A stretch of 64,000 nucleotides of DNA from Streptomyces amritsarensis (GCF_001953875.1 NZ_MQUR01000008.1:1-64000); one strand, 5' to 3'; positions 1-9,126 are shown, numbered from the stretch's first letter. The notes: generated by a model from the sequence alone, not told the origin. Translations and numbers: made by a program.

Positions 1-20
1 GAACCGGCACCAGCCGGTTC
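1..20. terminator. Hairpin at the window edge
   Basis: An 8-bp perfect inverted repeat, GAACCGGC at 1-8 and GCCGGTTC at 13-20, with loop ACCA. A run of five T follows on the plus strand near 31-35. It lies 20 bp beyond the stop of the minus-strand antitoxin-like gene. It could end that gene or a plus-strand gene outside the window. Confidence 0.55.
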
Positions 21-40
21 CGCGCCCCTTTTTGACCGCG

Positions 41-295
41 TCAGGAGGCTGCCGGCGGCGTCGGCCCGCCGGGGGCGTCCTTGGCGTCCTTGTGCGCGAT
101 CTTCCCGAGGGCGTCCTTCGCCTTGCCCGTCCCGCTCGTGATCTGGCCGCTGTACTTGCCCTTGGTCTTGGAGTCCACGGCCTTCGCGACCTTGTCCAGA
201 CCCTCGCTGATCCTGCCCTCGTGCTGGTGCGCGAGATCGCCGACCTTGTCCTTCGCGGGAGCGAGCTTGGCCTTCAGATTGTCCAGCAGGCCCAT
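41..295 (-). CDS. Antitoxin-like small protein (Rv0909/MT0933 type)
   Basis: An 84-residue, lysine- and alanine-rich, probably largely helical protein that begins MGLLDNLKAKLAPAKDKV. The N-terminal pattern and size resemble the MT0933-like (Rv0909) antitoxin family annotated widely in actinobacteria. The start is supported by GGAAGGTGACCC just before ATG. It is the second gene of a minus-strand pair, 23 bp after the acidic small protein at 319-528. No obvious toxin gene lies next to it inside the window, although a partner could lie before position 1. Antitoxin function is inferred from family resemblance only. Confidence 0.7.
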   Translation of the reverse strand: MGLLDNLKAKLAPAKDKVGDLAHQHEGRISEGLDKVAKAVDSKTKGKYSGQITSGTGKAKDALGKIAHKDAKDAPGGPTPPAAS

Positions 296-318
296 GGGTC
301 ACCTTCCGTTGGCGTTCG

Positions 319-528
319 CTATGTACGGGCGCCCTCGCCGGCCTCGCTGTCCGCGGCCACCTCCGCCGACTGCTGCTTCGGAATCTCCACGGCTTCCACC
401 GGCTCGCTCTCCGCTACAGCAGGCTCGGCCTCCTCGGCCGCGCCGGACTCCGCCGCAGGAGCCGCGGCCGCGACCTCCTCGGTCACGGCCTCGTCCTTAC
501 GACGAAAAAACCGATCAAAAACGCCCAT
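319..528 (-). CDS. Small acidic alanine/glutamate-rich protein of unknown function
   Basis: A 69-residue protein from the ATG at 528, which has GGGAG 7-8 nt upstream; a longer reading to 609 is possible but has no better ribosome site. It begins with a basic MGVFDRFFRRKDEA segment followed by an almost pure Ala/Glu/Pro/Val tail, so it is acidic and probably disordered. I recognise no domain. It precedes the antitoxin-like gene on the same strand and is probably co-transcribed with it. It is divergent from miaA across a 175-bp gap. Confidence 0.55.
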   Translation of the reverse strand: MGVFDRFFRRKDEAVTEEVAAAAPAAESGAAEEAEPAVAESEPVEAVEIPKQQSAEVAADSEAGEGART

Positions 529-703
529 GTCTACTCCCGTAACGTTACTCGTGTGAGTGAAGTTCCGCGGTGACCGAACCGGTCTGCGCCGGGCGGGCGC
601 ACGGCGCACGCACGGCCGGAACCTCGCCAGGGCAACGACCCCGCCCCCACCCCGTCACGTAGCTCGATCGGGTACATGCCCGGGCGTTTGCGAGACTGGG
701 GCA

Positions 704-1642
704 GTGAGGAAAGCAGCCCCCGCCCCGCGGGTCATCGCCGTCGTCGGTCCCACCGCGGCAGGAAAGTCCGATCTGGGCGTAGCCCTGGCCCGCCGGTTCG
801 ACGGCGAAGTCGTCAACGCCGACTCCATGCAGCTGTACCGGGGGATGGACATCGGCACCGCCAAGCTGACGGCCGAGGAGCGCGGCGGCGTCCCGCACCA
901 CCTCCTCGACATCTGGGACGTCACCGACACGGCCAACGTCGCCGAGTACCAGCGGTTGGCCCGCCTGGAGATCGACCGACTGCTCGCCGAGGGCCGCACC
1001 CCCGTGCTCGTCGGCGGATCCGGCCTCTACGTCCGGGGCGCCCTGGACGTCATGGAGTTCCCCGGCACCGACCCCGAGGTCCGCGCCCGGCTGGAGGAGG
1101 AGGTCGCGTTGCGCGGCCCCGGCGCTCTGCACGCCCGCCTCGCCGCCGCCGACCCGGAGGCCGCCCGGGCCATCCTGCCCAGCAACGGCCGGCGCATCGT
1201 CCGGGCGCTGGAGGTCATCGAGATCACCGGCAAGCCGTTCACCGCGAACCTGCCCGGCCACGAGTCCGTCTACGACACCGTCCAGATCGGCGTCGACGTG
1301 GCCCGGCCCGAGCTCGACGAGCGGATCGCCCTGCGCGTCGACCGGATGTGGGAGGACGGGCTGGTGGACGAGGTCCGCGCGCTGGAGGCCCGCGGGCTGC
1401 GCGACGGCATCACCGCCTCCCGGGCGCTGGGCTACCAGCAGGTGCTGGCCGCGCTGGCCGGCGAGTGCACCGAGGACGAGGCCCGGGCCGAGACCGTCCG
1501 GGCGACCAAGCGGTTCGCCCGCCGCCAGGACTCCTGGTTCCGCCGGGATCCGCGCGTCCACTGGCTCAGCGGGGCCGCCGCCGACCGGGCGGAACTCCCC
1601 GGACTTGCCGAGTCGTTGGTCGAACGAGCGGTTACAGCCTGA
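704..1642 (+). CDS. miaA: tRNA dimethylallyltransferase MiaA
   Basis: Transfers a dimethylallyl group to N6 of A37 in tRNAs that read UNN codons. The P-loop GPTAAGKSDL lies near residues 8-17. DSMQLYRGMDIGTAK, PHHLLDIWDVTD, GGSGLY and RRIVRALEV follow in the order expected of the family. I chose the GTG at 704 (312 aa, the usual length) over the longer in-frame reading from 557, because residues before VRKAAPAPRV do not look like MiaA. No clear Shine-Dalgarno sequence is visible. In Streptomyces the enzyme is of interest because its substrates include the rare UUA-reading tRNA of bldA. Confidence 0.93.
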   Translation: MRKAAPAPRVIAVVGPTAAGKSDLGVALARRFDGEVVNADSMQLYRGMDIGTAKLTAEERGGVPHHLLDIWDVTDTANVAEYQRLARLEIDRLLAEGRTPVLVGGSGLYVRGALDVMEFPGTDPEVRARLEEEVALRGPGALHARLAAADPEAARAILPSNGRRIVRALEVIEITGKPFTANLPGHESVYDTVQIGVDVARPELDERIALRVDRMWEDGLVDEVRALEARGLRDGITASRALGYQQVLAALAGECTEDEARAETVRATKRFARRQDSWFRRDPRVHWLSGAAADRAELPGLAESLVERAVTA

Positions 1643-1768
1643 TCACGTGATGGCATCGGGACGCCCCGGGCGCCTGTAGCGGGGCTGAGGGCGTGCCATC
1701 ATCAAACTCCAGCAGGTGCGATCACCTGCGATGCATGGCGGCGTACTGAGTCCGAGTGGGGAGGGCGC

Positions 1769-2287
1769 GTGGCGATGGAGGCCGGCCCTCGAGACACCGG
1801 GCGGGACGACACCCGGCGGGAAGCGGACCCGATGCTTCTCGGCGGAGCGGACGGGACCGCGGGCCTCGGGCTGCCCGCCGACCCCGCGCGGCTGACCCCC
1901 GACGGCCCGGACGCCCCGGACACCGCCGAGGCCGAGGCGGCCGCCGGACCCGCGTTCGAGGTCGAACTGCGACCGCAGCGGCGCCTGCGCGTCTGGCAGA
2001 TCGCCCCCATCGTGATGCTCGCCGCCGCCGGCTCGCTGATGTTCGCCTTCCCGCTCGCCTTCGAGTTCGGCGACGGCGGAGCCGTGGTCGCCATGCTCGG
2101 CTTCCTCATCAGCTGCTGCGCCGGAGGCTGGGGGATGATGGCCGCCCGACGGGTCGGCTACACGTGGCCCGGCCTCCCGGCCAGGGGGAGCGGCCGCCGC
2201 CCGGACTGGCGCATGGCCGCGCTGTACGCCGTGGTCGCACTGGTCGTCGTAGGTCTCGCCGTCTACCGGGTCGCCCGGCTCCGCTGA
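1769..2287 (+). CDS. Small membrane protein of unknown function
   Basis: A 172-residue protein from a GTG start preceded by GTGGGGAGGG. About 75 charged, Pro/Ala-rich residues come first. Then come two or three hydrophobic segments (around residues 77-95, 97-118 and 148-165) separated by short basic loops, and the protein ends in a basic tail. This fits a cytoplasmic N-terminus anchored by a small membrane domain. It lies between miaA and dapF on the same strand. I recognise no family and propose no function. Confidence 0.65.
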   Translation: MAMEAGPRDTGRDDTRREADPMLLGGADGTAGLGLPADPARLTPDGPDAPDTAEAEAAAGPAFEVELRPQRRLRVWQIAPIVMLAAAGSLMFAFPLAFEFGDGGAVVAMLGFLISCCAGGWGMMAARRVGYTWPGLPARGSGRRPDWRMAALYAVVALVVVGLAVYRVARLR

Positions 2288-2289
2288 CG

Positions 2290-2348
2290 GCCCCCGGTGC
2301 CCGTGACGGCCTCCGGCTCCGCCGACTGCCCCCGGTGCCTGTGACGGC
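2290..2348 (+). repeat. Direct repeat of 21 bp after the membrane protein gene
   Basis: Two copies of a 21-nt unit at 2290-2310 and 2328-2348, differing at one base, start 38 nt apart in the gap before dapF. The unit has the core CCCCCGGTGCC(C/T)GTGACGGC. It looks like a local duplication. I see no further role. Confidence 0.5.
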
Positions 2349-2461
2349 GCCCGGAAAACGTGAGACCCCCGGAACCCGCCACGCTCCTGACGCCCGGGTG
2401 ACCGACCCGGGCGGCCGGTGATCGCCGCAGGGCCGCCCGGCGCCTCTGAGCTGGGCCTCGG

Positions 2462-2467
2462 TACCAT
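2462..2467 (+). promoter_or_regulatory. Probable -10 element of a leaderless dapF transcript
   Basis: TACCAT lies six nucleotides before the GTG start of dapF, with no Shine-Dalgarno sequence between. This is the spacing expected if transcription starts at the G of GTG. No convincing -35 hexamer is visible. Confidence 0.45.
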
Positions 2468-2473
2468 GGGCGG

Positions 2474-3349
2474 GTGACGCAGACCACTCTCCCCTTCCTC
2501 AAGGGCCACGGCACCGAGAACGACTTCGTGATCGTCCCGGACCCGGACAACGCAGTCGAGCTGCCCGCGTCCGCCGTCGCGAAGCTCTGCGACCGGCGCG
2601 CCGGCATCGGCGGCGACGGGGTCCTCCACGTCGTCCGGTCCGCCGCGCACCCCGAGGCGGCGCACCTGGCCGACGAGGCGGAGTGGTTCATGGACTACCG
2701 CAACAGCGACGGCTCCGTCGCCGAGATGTGCGGCAACGGCGTGCGCGTCTTCGCCCGCTACCTCCAGTACGCCGGCCACGTCGAGCCCGGGGACCTCGCC
2801 GTCGCCACGCGCGGCGGCGTCAAGCGCGTGCACCTCGACAAGGGGGGCGACGTCACCGTCTCCATGGGCCGTGCCGCGCTCCCCGAGGGCGAGGTCACCG
2901 TCAGCGTCGGACCGCGCAGCTGGCCCGCCCGCAACGTGAACATGGGGAACCCGCACGCGGTCGCGTTCGTCGAAAGCCTCGACGACGCCGGGAACCTCCT
3001 CACCGCCCCGCTGTCCAGCCCGGCGTCCGCCTACCCGACGGGTGTCAACGTCGAGTTCGTCGTCGACCGCGGCCCCCGGCACGTCGCCATGCGCGTCCAC
3101 GAGCGCGGCTCCGGCGAGACCCGCTCCTGCGGCACCGGCGCCTGCGCCGTCGCCGTGGCCGCCATCCGCCGCGACGGCGCCGACCCCGCCGCCACCGGCG
3201 AACCGGCCACGTACACCGTCGACCTGCCCGGCGGAACGCTCGTCATCACCGAACACCCCGACGGGCAGATCGACATGACCGGACCGGCCGTCATCGTCGC
3301 CGCCGGTGAGTTCGACGCGGCCTGGCTCACCGAAACGGCCTTCTGCTGA
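2474..3349 (+). CDS. dapF: Diaminopimelate epimerase DapF
   Basis: Converts LL- to meso-diaminopimelate for lysine and cell-wall synthesis in the cytoplasm. The protein has 291 residues, within the usual family range. The two catalytic cysteines are visible: one in MCGNGVRVFARY near residue 87 and one in SCGTGACAVAV near residue 218. The N-terminal FLKGHGTENDFVIVPD and the NMGNPHAV motif are also typical. It starts at a GTG with a probable leaderless promoter, and is separated from the following RelA/SpoT homologue by 140 bp. Confidence 0.95.
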   Translation: MTQTTLPFLKGHGTENDFVIVPDPDNAVELPASAVAKLCDRRAGIGGDGVLHVVRSAAHPEAAHLADEAEWFMDYRNSDGSVAEMCGNGVRVFARYLQYAGHVEPGDLAVATRGGVKRVHLDKGGDVTVSMGRAALPEGEVTVSVGPRSWPARNVNMGNPHAVAFVESLDDAGNLLTAPLSSPASAYPTGVNVEFVVDRGPRHVAMRVHERGSGETRSCGTGACAVAVAAIRRDGADPAATGEPATYTVDLPGGTLVITEHPDGQIDMTGPAVIVAAGEFDAAWLTETAFC

Positions 3350-3489
3350 AGCTTCCCTCTAATGGGTGATCCGTTTCACGCTGTGCGAGAGGTGGACTGC
3401 GCCACGTGGTGGGGTCGGTAACATCAGGCACCGGCCCTGAGGGCTCACCCCATGCCCGCCACCGCCGGTCGAAGCCGCCGGAGGTGCCC

Positions 3490-5571
3490 ATGAGTGCAGA
3501 GGCCACGAACCCCGAAGCACACCCCGAAGCGCGCTCTGAGCTCCGCAGACGGGGCCGGAGCAGGCTCGATCTGCGCCGGCTCGGGCGCGCTGCGCTGCTC
3601 GGGCCGACGTCCCGGGACCGGCTCCCGGACGCGATCGGCCACGTCGCAGAGGCCCACCGCGCCCACCATCCCGACGCCGATATGTCCATTCTGCGGCGCG
3701 CGTATCTCCTCGCGGAGAGCTCCCACCGCGGCCAGATGCGAAAAAGTGGTGAGCCGTACATCACACATCCGCTCGCCGTTACGCTGATCCTGGCCGAACT
3801 GGGCGCCGAAACCACCACCTTGACGGCCTCTCTGCTCCACGACACCGTCGAGGACACCGACGTGACCCTCGATCAGGTCCGCGCCGAGTTCGGCGACGAG
3901 GTCTGCTTCATCGTCGACGGCGTCACGAAGGTCGAGAAGATCGACTACGGTGCCGCCGCCGAGCCGGAGACCTTCCGCAAGATGCTCGTCGCCACCGGCA
4001 ACGACGTCCGCGTCATGTCGATCAAACTCGCCGACCGGCTGCACAACATGCGCACCCTGGGCGTGATGCGCCCCGAGAAACAGGCCCGCATCGCCAAGGT
4101 CACGCGCGACGTCCTGATCCCCCTGGCCGAACGGCTCGGCGTACAGGCCCTCAAGACCGAACTGGAAGACCTCGTCTTCGCGATCCTGCACCCCGAGGAG
4201 TACGAGAGCACCCGCGCCCTCATCGCCGCCCACGCGGGCGAACGCGACCCGCTGCCCGGCATCGCCGACTCCGTACGGACCGTCCTGCGCGAGGCCGGCA
4301 TCGCCGCCGAAGTGCAGGTCCGGCCGCGGCACTTCGTCTCCGTCCACCGGATCTCCCGCACGCGCGGCGAACTACGCGGCTCCGACTTCGGCCGCATCCT
4401 CATCCTCGTCGGCGAGAACGCCGACTGCTACGCCGTCCTGGGCGAGCTGCACACCTGCTTCACCCCGGTCGTCTCGGAGTTCAAGGACTTCGTCGCCACC
4501 CCGAAGTTCAACCTCTACCAGTCCCTCCACACCGCCGTGGCCACGCCCGAGGGGTACGTGGCCGAGGTCATCGTGCGCACCCGGCAGATGCACCGCGTCG
4601 CCGAGGCCGGCGTGGTCGCGCTCGGCAACCCGTACGCCACCGCGACACCGGACGCCGCCGCCGACCCGGACGAGGAGCGGGTGGACCCCACCCGCCCGGG
4701 TTGGCTGTCCAGGCTGCTCGATTGGCAGCAGTCGGCTCCCGACCCCGACACCTTCTGGACCGTGCTGCGCGCCGAGCTGGCGCAGGACCGGGAGATCACC
4801 GTGTTCCGGGCCGACGGCGGCACCCTGGGCCTCCCGGCCGGGGCCAGTTGCATCGACGCCGCCTACGCGCAGCACGGCGAGGCGGCCCACGGCTGTATCG
4901 GCGCCCGCGTGAACGGGCGCCTCGCCTCCCTGTCCTCGCCGCTGTCCGACGGGGACACCGTCCAGCTCCTGCTCGCGCAGGACGCCTCCTCCGGACCCTC
5001 CGCCGAGTGGCTGGACCACGCCCGGACACCCGCCGCCCGCATCGCCATCAGCAGCTGGCTCGAATCCCATCCCGACCGCGCCATGGCCCCCACGACGGCC
5101 GCGCGGGCTCCGCTGTCGGTCGTCGGAGCCCGGGGCGGCGGGGCCAACGCCGTGGCCGACCTGCCCGACGCCACCGTCCGGCTGGCCGGCTGCTGCACCC
5201 CGGTCCCGCCGGACGCCGTCGCCGGCTTCCTGGTCCGCGGCGGTGCCGTCACCGTGCACCGCGTCCAGTGCGCGGCCGTGGCGCAGATGCGCGCCGTGGG
5301 CCGCACCTCCGTCGCAGTGCACTGGCGGGCCACGGCGGACTGCCGGGTCACCCTGCTCGCTGAATCGTTCGGCCGCCCGCATCTGCTGGCCGACCTGACC
5401 GAGGCCATCGCCCGCGAGGGCGTCGAGGTGGTCTCCGCGACCGTCGAACCCCCGGTCGAGGGGCGGGTCCGGCACACCTACACCCTCCAGCTGCCCGACG
5501 CGGCCGGGCTGCCCGCGCTGATGCGCGCCATGCGGGACGTGCCGGGCGTCTACGACGTCAGCCGGGCGTAG
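3490..5571 (+). CDS. rshA: RelA/SpoT homologue with intact HD hydrolase and degenerate synthetase site
   Basis: A 693-residue multidomain protein: HD hydrolase (about 60-230), RelA_SpoT synthetase-like (about 280-390), TGS (about 435-500) and C-terminal ACT (about 610-690). The start is the ATG at 3490 with GGAGG 6 nt upstream. The hydrolase signature is intact, including SGEPYITHP, LLHDTVEDTD and LADRLHNMRT. In the synthetase domain the family RxKxxxS pattern reads RPRHFVSVHRI, and the segment holding the Mg-binding Asp (YDLxAIR in Rel) reads GSDFGRILILV. EVIVRTRQMH keeps the second acidic residue. I infer that (p)ppGpp hydrolysis is likely and synthesis weakened or lost. The gene name follows the second Streptomyces RSH gene next to dapF, from memory. 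Confidence 0.85.
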   Translation: MSAEATNPEAHPEARSELRRRGRSRLDLRRLGRAALLGPTSRDRLPDAIGHVAEAHRAHHPDADMSILRRAYLLAESSHRGQMRKSGEPYITHPLAVTLILAELGAETTTLTASLLHDTVEDTDVTLDQVRAEFGDEVCFIVDGVTKVEKIDYGAAAEPETFRKMLVATGNDVRVMSIKLADRLHNMRTLGVMRPEKQARIAKVTRDVLIPLAERLGVQALKTELEDLVFAILHPEEYESTRALIAAHAGERDPLPGIADSVRTVLREAGIAAEVQVRPRHFVSVHRISRTRGELRGSDFGRILILVGENADCYAVLGELHTCFTPVVSEFKDFVATPKFNLYQSLHTAVATPEGYVAEVIVRTRQMHRVAEAGVVALGNPYATATPDAAADPDEERVDPTRPGWLSRLLDWQQSAPDPDTFWTVLRAELAQDREITVFRADGGTLGLPAGASCIDAAYAQHGEAAHGCIGARVNGRLASLSSPLSDGDTVQLLLAQDASSGPSAEWLDHARTPAARIAISSWLESHPDRAMAPTTAARAPLSVVGARGGGANAVADLPDATVRLAGCCTPVPPDAVAGFLVRGGAVTVHRVQCAAVAQMRAVGRTSVAVHWRATADCRVTLLAESFGRPHLLADLTEAIAREGVEVVSATVEPPVEGRVRHTYTLQLPDAAGLPALMRAMRDVPGVYDVSRA

Positions 5572-5853
5572 CGGCGGCGTCCCGCCGACCCCGCCGGTCG
5601 CCGACCATGCCTGTTCCGCCGACCCCGCCGACCCCGCCGAGCAAGTCTGTCCCACCGGCCCCGCCGGCCACGCGGGTGGCGCCGACCATGCAGGACCCGC
5701 GGTGGCGCCGGGCTCGCGGGCCGCGCGGGGGCCGCTCGTCCGCCGCACGGACACCAGGCCGCCTGGTCCGGAGCGGCGCCGGATGGTCCCGTTCGGGTGG
5801 ATCCGTCGCGCGCCGTGCGCGGCCTGGCGGCGCGCGCTGGTAAGCGGTGGTGG

Positions 5854-7401
5854 ATGCAGCTTTCCTCCCCCCGCCTGCGCGCCGCCCTGCTCGCCGCGGC
5901 CTCCCTCACCCTCGTCGCCGCGGTCCTGCCCCCGCCGAAGCCCCTGGGCATCGGCGACCGGCTCTTCCCCGAGCTCGGCAACCCCGGCTACGACGTGCTC
6001 GCGTACGACCTGTCCTTCACGTACAAGGACAACCTGACCCCGCTCGACGCCGTCACCGTCATCGACGCCCGGGCGCTGGAGCCGCTGGAGCGCGTCAACC
6101 TGGACTTCACCCACGGAAAGGTGGCGTCCGCCGAGGTCAACGGGGAGCCCGCGCGGTTCGAGAGCGTGGGGGAGGACCTCGTACTGACCCCGCCGCGCGC
6201 GGTGGCGGAAGGGGGCGCGCTGCGCATCACGATCCGGCACACCAGCGACCCCCGCGGCCGCGGGGACGGCGGCTGGGTGCCCACCGAGGACGGGCTGGCC
6301 ATGGCCAACCAGGCGGACGCCGCCCACCGCGTGTTCCCCTGCAACGACCACCCCGCCGACAAGGCCCTCTTCACCTTCCGGATCACCGCCCCCGCCGCCC
6401 TCACCGCCGTCGCCAACGGCCTCCAGGCGGCACCTGCCCGGCGCTCGGGGCCCTCCACGACATGGACGTACCGGACCCGGCACCCGATGGCCACCGAGCT
6501 GGCCCAGGTATCCGTGGGCCGCTCCGCCGTCGTGCACGGGACCGGACCGCACGGGCTGCCGCTGCGCGACGTGGTGCCCGCCGAGGACCGGCAGCGGCTC
6601 GACCCCTGGCTGAAGAAGACCGCCGGCCACATCGCGTGGATGGAGGAGCGCGTCGGCCGCTACCCCTTCGAGAACTACGGAGTGCTGATCGCGCGGGCGA
6701 CGACCGGCTTCGAGCTGGAGACGCAGACCCTCTCGCTCTTCGAGAGCAGCCTGTTCTCCAGCGAGGGCTACCCCGAGTGGTACGTCGAGGCGGTGATGGT
6801 CCACGAGCTCGCCCACCAGTGGTTCGGCGACAGCGTCAGCCCGCGCACCTGGTCCGACCTGTGGCTCAACGAGGGACACGCCACCTGGTACGAGGCCCTG
6901 TACGCCGACGGGCTCGGCAAGTACTCCCTGGAGCGGCGCATGCGCGAGGCGTACCAGCGCTCCGACCAGTGGCGGGCGGCGGGCGGTCCGCCGGCCGCCC
7001 CGAAGGCGGCCGCGCCGGGCGAGAAGATCGGGCTGTTCCGGCCGGTGGTCTACGACGGCGCCGCGCTGATCCTGTACGCGCTGCGGCAGGAGATCGGCGC
7101 CCAGGCCTTCGAGCGGATCGAACGGCGCTGGGTCACGCAGTACCGGGACGGCATCGCGGGCACGGCCGACTTCGTCCGCCTGGCCTCGCAGGAAGCGGGC
7201 CGCGACCTGGGACCCTTCCTGGAGCCGTGGCTGTACGGGGCGAAGACCCCGCCGATGCCGGGGCACCCGGAGTGGAGCGCCCCGGCGGCCGACCGGACCG
7301 CGCCGGGCAAGGCGGCACCCGGCAAGGCGGCCCCCGGCAAGGCGGCCCCGGGCGGGACGGCGGCGCCGGGCAGCGCCGGGCCCGGCGGGAAAAGCGTGTG
7401 A
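5854..7401 (+). CDS. Secreted M1-family zinc metallopeptidase
   Basis: Probably cleaves N-terminal residues from peptides outside the cell. From the ATG at 5854 the protein has 515 residues and an N-terminal signal sequence (MQLSSPRLRAALLAAASLTL), so this start was preferred to the GTG at 5797. The gluzincin signature is clear: VHELAHQWFGD followed 18 residues later by WLNEGHATWYE, giving HExxH and the third zinc ligand Glu. The family substrate-side motif GAMEN is not seen; FELETQTL occupies the equivalent place. The C-terminus is a low-complexity tail with three copies of APGKA and neighbouring APGG units, probably a linker. The GGTGG ribosome site is weak. Confidence 0.85.
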   Translation: MQLSSPRLRAALLAAASLTLVAAVLPPPKPLGIGDRLFPELGNPGYDVLAYDLSFTYKDNLTPLDAVTVIDARALEPLERVNLDFTHGKVASAEVNGEPARFESVGEDLVLTPPRAVAEGGALRITIRHTSDPRGRGDGGWVPTEDGLAMANQADAAHRVFPCNDHPADKALFTFRITAPAALTAVANGLQAAPARRSGPSTTWTYRTRHPMATELAQVSVGRSAVVHGTGPHGLPLRDVVPAEDRQRLDPWLKKTAGHIAWMEERVGRYPFENYGVLIARATTGFELETQTLSLFESSLFSSEGYPEWYVEAVMVHELAHQWFGDSVSPRTWSDLWLNEGHATWYEALYADGLGKYSLERRMREAYQRSDQWRAAGGPPAAPKAAAPGEKIGLFRPVVYDGAALILYALRQEIGAQAFERIERRWVTQYRDGIAGTADFVRLASQEAGRDLGPFLEPWLYGAKTPPMPGHPEWSAPAADRTAPGKAAPGKAAPGKAAPGGTAAPGSAGPGGKSV

Positions 7402-7459
7402 CCGCCGAGGAACGGGCATGTCACCATCGACGGGTCCGTTCGGGGAATCCCCGGGCGGT

Positions 7460-7487
7460 GTGACACGTTGGACGTGACAGCTACCGT
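7460..7487 (+). promoter_or_regulatory. Possible vegetative promoter of hflX
   Basis: GTGACA (7460-7465) and TACCGT (7482-7487) are 16 bp apart, about 50 bp before the hflX start. GTGACA recurs nearby, so the -35 assignment is uncertain. Confidence 0.35.
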
Positions 7488-7534
7488 GTCCCCGCCAGGC
7501 GTGACACTGCTATTCGAATCGACGTAAGGATCCA

Positions 7535-9040
7535 ATGACCTCCTCTTCTTCCCCTTCCCAGGACGCGCGGGACGCATCTGACGTGCGTGACTCGCAGAGC
7601 TTCACCGAGAGCCTTCGGGCCGATGCCCTGATGGAAGAGGACGTCGCCTGGAGCCACGAGATCGACGGAGACCGGGACGGCGACCAGTTCGACCGCTCCG
7701 AGCGCGCGGCCCTGCGCCGCGTGGCCGGCCTCTCCACCGAGCTCGAAGACGTCACCGAGGTCGAGTACCGACAGCTCCGCCTGGAGCGCGTCGTACTCGT
7801 CGGTGTCTGGACCTCCGGCACGGTGCAGGACGCGGAGAACTCCCTCGCGGAGCTCGCCGCCCTCGCCGAGACGGCGGGTGCTCTCGTACTGGACGGCGTG
7901 ATCCAGCGCCGCGACAAGCCCGACCCGGCCACCTTCATCGGTTCCGGCAAGGCCCGCGAGCTGCGTGACATCGTCATGGAGAGCGGCGCCGACACCGTCG
8001 TCTGCGACGGTGAGCTCAGCCCCGGCCAGCTCATCGCCCTCGAAGACGTCGTCAAGGTCAAGGTGGTCGACCGGACCGCCCTGATCCTCGACATCTTCGC
8101 CCAGCACGCCAAGTCCCGAGAGGGCAAGGCGCAGGTCGCGCTCGCGCAGATGCAGTACATGCTGCCGCGACTGCGCGGCTGGGGTCAGTCGCTGTCCCGG
8201 CAGATGGGCGGCGGCGGCGGTGGCGGCATGGCCACCCGAGGCCCCGGTGAGACCAAGATCGAGACCGACCGGCGACGGATCCGCGAGAAGATGGCGAAGA
8301 TGCGCCGGGAGATCGCGGAGATGAAGACCGGCCGCGACATCAAGCGGCAGGAACGGCGCCGCAACAAGGTGCCCTCGGTCGCCATCGCCGGCTACACCAA
8401 CGCAGGCAAGTCCTCGCTGCTCAACCGCCTCACGGGCGCGGGCGTGCTGGTGGAGAACGCACTGTTCGCCACCCTCGACCCGACCGTGCGCCGGGCCGAG
8501 ACGCCGAGCGGCCGGGTCTACACCCTGGCCGACACCGTCGGATTCGTCCGGCACCTGCCCCACCACCTCGTCGAGGCGTTCCGCTCCACGATGGAGGAGG
8601 TCGGCGACTCCGACCTGATCCTGCACATCGTCGACGGTTCGCACCCGGCACCGGAGGAGCAGCTGGCGGCGGTGCGCGAGGTGATCCGCGAGGTCGGCGC
8701 GGTGAACGTGCCCGAGGTCGTCGTGATCAACAAGGCCGACGCCGCGGACCCGCTCGTCCTGCAGCGGCTGCTGCGGATCGAGCGGCACTCCATCGCCGTC
8801 TCGGCGCGGACCGGCATGGGTATCGAGGAACTCCTCGCGCTCATCGACGCCGAACTGCCGCGGCCCGAGGTCGAGGTGGAGGCCCTGGTGCCGTACACCC
8901 GCGGCTCGCTGGTCGCCAAGGCACACGCCGAGGGTGAGGTGATCTCCGAGGAGCACACCCCGGAGGGCACCCTGCTCAAGGCGCGCGTCCACCAGGAACT
9001 GGCGGCGGACCTGGCACCGTACGCGCTGGCGAAGCAGTAG
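7535..9040 (+). CDS. hflX: Ribosome-associated GTPase HflX
   Basis: A 501-residue protein with the HflX architecture. The nucleotide-binding N-terminal domain includes the DPATFIGSGKARELRD signature; a glycine-rich linker (MGGGGGGGMATRGPGE, about 227-242) and a helical segment follow; then the GTPase domain. G1 is GYTNAGKSS near residue 287, G3 is DTVGF and G4 is NKAD. HflX splits stalled or heat-damaged ribosomes in other bacteria. The ATG start has AAGGA upstream. The first 60 acidic residues form the extension common in actinobacterial HflX. Confidence 0.94.
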   Translation: MTSSSSPSQDARDASDVRDSQSFTESLRADALMEEDVAWSHEIDGDRDGDQFDRSERAALRRVAGLSTELEDVTEVEYRQLRLERVVLVGVWTSGTVQDAENSLAELAALAETAGALVLDGVIQRRDKPDPATFIGSGKARELRDIVMESGADTVVCDGELSPGQLIALEDVVKVKVVDRTALILDIFAQHAKSREGKAQVALAQMQYMLPRLRGWGQSLSRQMGGGGGGGMATRGPGETKIETDRRRIREKMAKMRREIAEMKTGRDIKRQERRRNKVPSVAIAGYTNAGKSSLLNRLTGAGVLVENALFATLDPTVRRAETPSGRVYTLADTVGFVRHLPHHLVEAFRSTMEEVGDSDLILHIVDGSHPAPEEQLAAVREVIREVGAVNVPEVVVINKADAADPLVLQRLLRIERHSIAVSARTGMGIEELLALIDAELPRPEVEVEALVPYTRGSLVAKAHAEGEVISEEHTPEGTLLKARVHQELAADLAPYALAKQ

Positions 9041-9090
9041 TCGGGCCGGTGTCGGCCGACCGCCGGTGACGGCACGGCGGCCCCCGCGGC

Positions 9091-9112
9091 CACGGCGGCC
9101 ATGGCCGCCGTG
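9091..9112. repeat. Perfect 22-bp palindrome after hflX
   Basis: A self-complementary 22-bp sequence centred on GGCCATGGCC with outer arms CACGGC and GCCGTG. It could fold in RNA as an upstream part of the hflX terminator region. Confidence 0.5.
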
Positions 9113-9126
9113 ACGGTTTGACGGGT

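Noticed and set aside
4372..7419. A 1015-codon minus-strand open frame
   Set aside because: It is the antisense shadow of the RelA/SpoT homologue and the M1 peptidase. In high-GC DNA long antisense frames are common, and its product is low-complexity with no domain.
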